DNA of 10,000 nt, taken from contig NZ_JAIWOF010000175.1 in assembly GCF_020217025.1 (NCBI RefSeq), forward strand, positions 1 through 10,000, in the 5' to 3' direction. This document shows, one piece after another, positions 7,081-10,000 of this stretch (positions are counted from its first letter, which is position 1; each line of letters opens with the position of its first letter). A program made the position numbers and the translations under genes. The notes under the pieces were generated by a model. It was not told the origin of the DNA and ran no database searches. It was given only the letters and a program-made list of their open reading frames with translations. Source of the stretch: Flavobacterium sp. (GTDB lineage: Bacteria > Bacteroidota > Bacteroidia > Flavobacteriales > Flavobacteriaceae).

Positions 7081-8577
7081 TTAATCTAATGCTTCAATTT
7101 GCTTTAAGTGTTGTTCTACTTGGTATTTATTAAAATTATCCCAAGTAGGTGGACTAGTTGTTTTTTGCCCCCACATAGCATCTATACAAGTGTTGTTTTC
7201 CTTGTATTTGTCATGTAATATGGCTAGAATTTTAAAGAAAAATTCATCGAGTTGTTCGATTGCATTCAGCTCTGTTTGTAAATTATTACTTTCATCTGTG
7301 GTATCAAAAAGTTGTAACACCTCTAAAACAGCTTGCTTTTCTTCTTCATTAATTTTGGTTTCAAAACCATGTTTCAAGGATTTAAAAACTAAATTATTCC
7401 AAACCACACTATCGTGTCCCCAAGTAACATTTGGAAGATGCAATGAGTGCTCGCAAATCAAAACAATTGCTAATAATACGTCGTTTAAATAACTAGATGG
7501 GAATTCGTCAAAACTTCTAAATTCAAATCCACTTTGATACATCTTTTCCAGATTAAAATCAAGACCAATATCTTCTAATAAGGCATAATCTAGCGTAGAT
7601 TCTATTTGATCGCGCCACCAAATATTTTCTTCTTTAGTAAATTTCAAAAGTTTTCTAAACTCATCAACTTTATAAGTTAGAATTTTACCTTTCGCCATCA
7701 CTTTGTTAAATGTACCAACTCCAGTGTATCGCGACATCGCATTTCTCATTGAACCACCTGCGAATTTTTCATTCAAATGATATTTTTTGCTAATTACTGC
7801 CATTATATCAGGACTGCCTAATGTAGTAATAAAAAAAGGTTCAAACCATTGTAGCAAATAGATAGCGTTGCTGTGAATTGCTTCAAAACTTGGATAATCT
7901 ATAATTCTACTATTTTGGGTAAGCGTTGGCAATGTAAGATGAAAATGATAGGTTCCGTTATTAAACAGCACAAGATTTTCTTGGTTCGACATAAACCTAT
8001 TGATTCCCATGTTGTATTTAGGAAAATTTAATTTTTCAGCAAGAACACCTGATTCATTAATTTTATCAATGAATAATTGTTTTGTTGCTTTAAGTTCCTC
8101 ACACGAATCCGTGATGGTTCTATTTTCAAAATATTTTGTTACAAATTCAATCGAATCGCCATCAAAATTCACAGCTCCCATGGGATTGTTTTTTTGAGTC
8201 AACATGCTTTGAATGTTATACGGCTGGCTTTCTAAAAAAACTTCAACTATTGATTTTCCTTGATATTCAGGATTATCAACTAAAGGTTTTGTATTAGGTA
8301 ATGTTTTATGTTGAAAGTTAAGATCTAATTTATCAAGAGAATGACTGTTCATCATTCTGCTTACTTTGTAATTTTTATTTTTATCAAAAGCTGTTTCTAA
8401 AAGAGTGGATAAAGTTCCTTCTTTGTAACAGGTTCTGTAATCAATACTGTAGCGTTCGCAACCCATTTTTTCTTGAATAAATGATCCTGAAACTATGCTC
8501 GATTCTTCAAATTGCATATAAGTTTCATTTTCTAATCCTATTCCCCAGTAATACGTTTTTTTCTGATTTAATTTCAT
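7081..8577 (-). CDS. Putative carboxylate-amine ligase (GCS/glutamine synthetase-like superfamily)
   Basis: The motifs in this 498-residue protein, in their order, match ATP-dependent carboxylate-amine ligases of the glutamate-cysteine ligase/amidoligase superfamily, which join a carboxyl and an amine through an acyl phosphate. WGIGLENETY (11-20) fits the first strand with metal-binding Glu16 and Glu18 (family form GxExE). FDGDSIEFVT (138-147) fits the next acidic strand with Glu144. GTYHFHLTLPT (208-218) gives the paired His211/His213 strand. LLQWFEPFFITTLGSPD (241-257) matches the conserved helix LxxxEPxxxxxxGSP. SMRNAMSRYTGVGT (276-289) is basic and probably contacts phosphate. FEFRSFDEF (351-359) supplies Arg354 and Asp357. 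There is no signal peptide or membrane segment, so it should act in the cytoplasm. It lies 38 bases downstream of a putative cysteine peptidase gene and is probably in its operon. The substrates are unknown and I cannot name a gene. True glutathione synthesis is possible but less likely, given the peptidase partner and divergence. Confidence 0.7.
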   Translation of the reverse strand: MKLNQKKTYYWGIGLENETYMQFEESSIVSGSFIQEKMGCERYSIDYRTCYKEGTLSTLLETAFDKNKNYKVSRMMNSHSLDKLDLNFQHKTLPNTKPLVDNPEYQGKSIVEVFLESQPYNIQSMLTQKNNPMGAVNFDGDSIEFVTKYFENRTITDSCEELKATKQLFIDKINESGVLAEKLNFPKYNMGINRFMSNQENLVLFNNGTYHFHLTLPTLTQNSRIIDYPSFEAIHSNAIYLLQWFEPFFITTLGSPDIMAVISKKYHLNEKFAGGSMRNAMSRYTGVGTFNKVMAKGKILTYKVDEFRKLLKFTKEENIWWRDQIESTLDYALLEDIGLDFNLEKMYQSGFEFRSFDEFPSSYLNDVLLAIVLICEHSLHLPNVTWGHDSVVWNNLVFKSLKHGFETKINEEEKQAVLEVLQLFDTTDESNNLQTELNAIEQLDEFFFKILAILHDKYKENNTCIDAMWGQKTTSPPTWDNFNKYQVEQHLKQIEALD

Positions 8578-8615
8578 TTATTTAAAATGGCTTGGTAACG
8601 TAATTAATATTAATT

Positions 8616-9353
8616 TTATTCATGATAATAGAAAACATGTGACGAATAACGTTCATGGTTCCACCAATCTTTTCTTGCTTTTGAAAAGTAGTTGTAATTT
8701 AATTTTCCGGCTTGTGATTGCAACGGATAAACGACTTTGCCATTTTCTCGATAAGCTTTTCTTTTGCCGGTTTCTGGAACAATTGGTACAATATGTCCAG
8801 AAAGACCAACAATTTTTCGCTTGGCACAAATGATTCCAACACCTCCTTCTGTATTCACTTTTTCTTGAATTTCATCAAGATTTGTCATTTTTTTCCATCC
8901 AAAACTTGGACCCCATTTTTGAAACCAATCATGAATGGCACTAGAGTAGATAGGGAGCACCGTTTCATTAAAAACAGGAACTACATCTTCTCCGTTTTGC
9001 AACTTTGCAATGGATTCATCTGTCCACCAAACGGTTGGCAAATAAACTTGAGAAAAATAACAAAAATCAAAGGAATACACATTACAATAAGTGTCTTCAA
9101 CAGTTCGTTGATACCTCTCACTCTTAGAGACATCTAATTTATCAATAAGTTTTCGAATACTTTCGCGTTTGGTAGTTGCATCCGTTAAGTCCCTTAAAGG
9201 GATACTTGAATCACTCATTGGATGAAATTTTGCTAAAGCAGTATCTAATCGTGAATCGGGATGTACTAATAAAATAGCACCTTTTATAAGTTCATCAGAT
9301 TTAGCATCTTTGACAAACGTTAGTGTGTTGGTTTCTATACTTTTTTTATCCAT
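8616..9353 (-). CDS. Putative cytoplasmic papain/NlpC-P60-fold cysteine peptidase
   Basis: The 245-residue protein has a charged helical N-terminal region (about 1-85) and a C-terminal region that looks like a papain-type amidase. The likely nucleophile is Cys90 in DTYCNVYSFDFC (87-98), at the start of a helix followed by YLPTVWW (104-110). A Trp-rich stretch follows (WFQKWGPSFGW, 143-153). Then GGVGIICAKRK (170-180) and GLSGHIVPIVPETG (183-196) form the strand pair with the expected catalytic His187. PLQSQAGKLNY (210-220) resembles the late QAG motif of related hydrolases and may give a polar third residue. No signal peptide or lipobox is seen, which is unusual for a cell-wall hydrolase and suggests a cytoplasmic peptide or isopeptide substrate. 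It is the first gene of a two-gene unit with the putative amide ligase. The fold is inferred from motifs only. Confidence 0.62.
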   Translation of the reverse strand: MDKKSIETNTLTFVKDAKSDELIKGAILLVHPDSRLDTALAKFHPMSDSSIPLRDLTDATTKRESIRKLIDKLDVSKSERYQRTVEDTYCNVYSFDFCYFSQVYLPTVWWTDESIAKLQNGEDVVPVFNETVLPIYSSAIHDWFQKWGPSFGWKKMTNLDEIQEKVNTEGGVGIICAKRKIVGLSGHIVPIVPETGKRKAYRENGKVVYPLQSQAGKLNYNYFSKARKDWWNHERYSSHVFYYHE

Positions 9354-9387
9354 TTTACCAATATTTCAGTCAATAGCTAAATGTGAA

Positions 9388-9395
9388 CAAATATA
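9388..9395 (-). promoter_or_regulatory. Bacteroidetes -7 box for the peptidase-ligase operon
   Basis: On the minus strand this reads TATATTTG, the same octamer as the box at 6984-6991, and ends 34 bases before the ATG at 9353. It fits TAnnTTTG. A -33 element is not clear. It lies inside the right copy of the flanking repeat and faces away from the thioesterase gene. Confidence 0.45.
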
Positions 9396-9417
9396 CCTAA
9401 CTTTTACTAAAAATTCC

Positions 9418-9425
9418 TATCTTTA
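9418..9425 (+). promoter_or_regulatory. Weak -7 box for the thioesterase gene
   Basis: TATCTTTA matches TAnnTTTG at all but the last position and lies 15 bases before the ATG at 9441. The resulting leader would be very short (under about 12 bases). No -33 element stands out. Tentative. Confidence 0.25.
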
Positions 9426-9440
9426 AAATAAAAATTGAAG

Positions 9441-9830
9441 ATGCGATTTCATACCAGAAAATGGGTAAAACCCGAAGATTTAAATGCCAACGGAACACTA
9501 TTCGGAGGTAAATTATTGGCTTGGATAGATGAAGAAGCTGCTTTGTATTCCATCGTACAATTGGAAAATCCTAAAGTAGTTACCAAGTTTATGAGTGAAA
9601 TTAATTTCATGAGTGCCGCCAAACAAGGCGATATTGTGGAAATTGGTTTAGATGTGGCGCATTTCGGAAAATCATCGTTAGTATTAAAATGCGAAGTTCG
9701 TAACATGATGACACGCGAAAAAATCATTACGATTGATAATATCACGATGGTAAACTTAGGCGAAGACGGAAAACCAAAACCACACGGTAAAACCCAAATC
9801 GAATTTATTGAAGACCGATTGAAAAAATAA
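9441..9830 (+). CDS. Acyl-CoA thioesterase, hot-dog fold (YciA/BFIT-like)
   Basis: Hot-dog thioesterases hydrolyse acyl-CoA to free acid and CoA in the cytoplasm, usually as hexamers. The 129 residues show the family pattern: LNANGTLFGGKLLAWIDEEAA (14-34) with the Asn and the conserved Asp30 at the start of the central helix, VVTKFMSEINF (46-56), GDIVEI (63-68) for the strand after the helix, and HFGKSSLVLKCEV (74-86). The C-terminal GKPKPHGKT (110-118) is also common in bacterial relatives. A TTG six bases upstream would add two residues, but ATG 9441 is preferred. The gene stands alone between the divergent peptidase operon and a palindrome. Acyl-chain preference cannot be read from the sequence. 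Confidence 0.88.
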   Translation: MRFHTRKWVKPEDLNANGTLFGGKLLAWIDEEAALYSIVQLENPKVVTKFMSEINFMSAAKQGDIVEIGLDVAHFGKSSLVLKCEVRNMMTREKIITIDNITMVNLGEDGKPKPHGKTQIEFIEDRLKK

Positions 9831-9841
9831 TTATCTTGTGT

Positions 9842-9910
9842 TGTCAAGCTGAACTCGTTTCAGCTTCTAAATCAATCATTAAAAGATTCTGAAACAAGTT
9901 CAGAATGACA
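9842..9910. repeat. Intergenic palindromic repeat, possible terminator for the thioesterase gene
   Basis: Two 27-base arms (9842-9868 and 9884-9910) are complementary at 22 of 27 positions around a 15-base loop. The core of each arm is CTGAACTCGTTTCAG and CTGAAACAAGTTCAG. This TGTCA-flanked CTGAACT-GTTTCAG palindrome is a familiar dispersed intergenic element in flavobacteria (from memory, not a search). It begins 11 bases after the thioesterase stop and could end its transcription, although no T-run follows. Confidence 0.7.
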
Positions 9911-9926
9911 AAATTGCTATTTAACT

Positions 9927-10000
9927 ATGATAAATAAATCAACTTTAGAATTTCTAACAAAACTTAAAGAAAACAACGACCGCGATTGGTTTGCGGCAAA
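9927..10000 (+). CDS. DUF2461-type protein, N-terminal fragment (runs off the window)
   Basis: The frame starts at ATG 9927 and is open to the window end: MINKSTLEFLTKLKENNDRD then WFAA. The pattern FLxxLxxNNxRxWF is the usual beginning of DUF2461 (TIGR02453) proteins of about 220 residues, whose function is unknown. Only 24 codons are visible, so the family call rests on this opening motif. It lies 16 bases after the palindrome and 96 bases after the thioesterase stop. Confidence 0.7.
   Translation, partial: MINKSTLEFLTKLKENNDRDWFAA

Larger units (their letters stand above)
9387..9467. repeat. Right copy of the flanking direct repeat (thioesterase upstream region and start)
   Basis: This copy contains the divergent promoter region between the peptidase gene and the thioesterase gene and the first codons of the latter. 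It matches 6983-7061 in the same orientation, including ACAAATATA, AAAAATTC, TAAAATAAAAATT and AAGATG blocks. The two copies bracket about 2.3 kb holding the peptidase and ligase genes. Confidence 0.45.

Noticed and set aside
7081..8577. Assignment as glutathione-synthesising GshA
   Set aside because: Superfamily motifs are present but the characteristic inserts and neighbours (gshB) are not seen, so a specific substrate is not supported.
8602..8615. 14-base palindrome AATTAATATTAATT between the peptidase and ligase genes
   Set aside because: Composed only of A and T in a short AT-rich gap, so chance is a sufficient explanation.
8718..9137. 139-codon plus-strand open frame across the peptidase gene
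   Set aside because: The minus-strand gene has coherent Cys/His motifs and a promoter box; this frame is Asn/Phe-rich and featureless.
9449..9847. 132-codon minus-strand open frame across the thioesterase gene
   Set aside because: Antisense shadow of a clear hot-dog thioesterase; the translation shows no family motif.

Overview
The window reads as chromosomal DNA of a Flavobacteriaceae-type bacterium, most likely Flavobacterium or a close relative. This rests on the AT-rich sequence, the lack of Shine-Dalgarno sequences, TATATTTG boxes that fit the Bacteroidetes -7 consensus TAnnTTTG, a bifunctional HisB and a fused HisIE, HWPGA-motif membrane proteins, and palindromic intergenic repeats of a kind common in that group. 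The genus is inferred from style; no search was possible.

Bases 1-5678 hold the distal part of a histidine biosynthesis operon on the + strand, in the order hisD (3' part only), hisC, hisB, hisH, hisA, hisF, hisIE. hisG and the start of hisD lie outside the window. Together these genes cover dehydrogenation of histidinol (HisD), transamination of imidazole acetol phosphate (HisC), dehydration and dephosphorylation (HisB), the glutamine-dependent cyclase (HisH with HisF), the ProFAR isomerase (HisA) and the two early steps acting on PR-ATP and PR-AMP (HisIE). The first junctions are tight (5-base gap, 29-base overlap, 1-base overlap). The last three gaps (hisH-hisA, hisA-hisF, hisF-hisIE) each hold a different palindromic repeat, including a 130-base element with 18-base terminal inverted repeats.

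Bases 5683-6959 (- strand, convergent with hisIE) hold two membrane proteins of unknown function, likely co-transcribed. The upstream one has a four-cysteine N-terminal knuckle, two membrane helices and a PH-like tail. The downstream one carries a duplicated FKLM(H/F)WPG(A/S) motif.

Bases 7081-9353 (- strand) hold the most interesting unit, a two-gene operon. A 245-residue protein looks like a papain/NlpC-P60-fold cysteine peptidase without a signal peptide. It is followed by a 498-residue protein with the motifs of the glutamate-cysteine ligase/glutamine synthetase-like carboxylate-amine ligase superfamily. A cytoplasmic amide-bond maker next to an amide-bond breaker suggests an uncharacterised peptide-synthesis or protein-conjugation system. 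The pair is bracketed by two similar stretches of about 57 bases (6983-7037 and 9387-9443). The left copy ends in what looks like a decayed start of the thioesterase gene that follows the right copy, so the pair may have been inserted between an ancestral divergent gene pair.

Bases 9441-10000 (+ strand) hold a hot-dog acyl-CoA thioesterase, an intergenic palindrome, and the first codons of a DUF2461-type protein cut by the window end. No tRNA, rRNA, CRISPR array, transposase or integrase gene was seen, and no gene-free stretch exceeds 300 bases.
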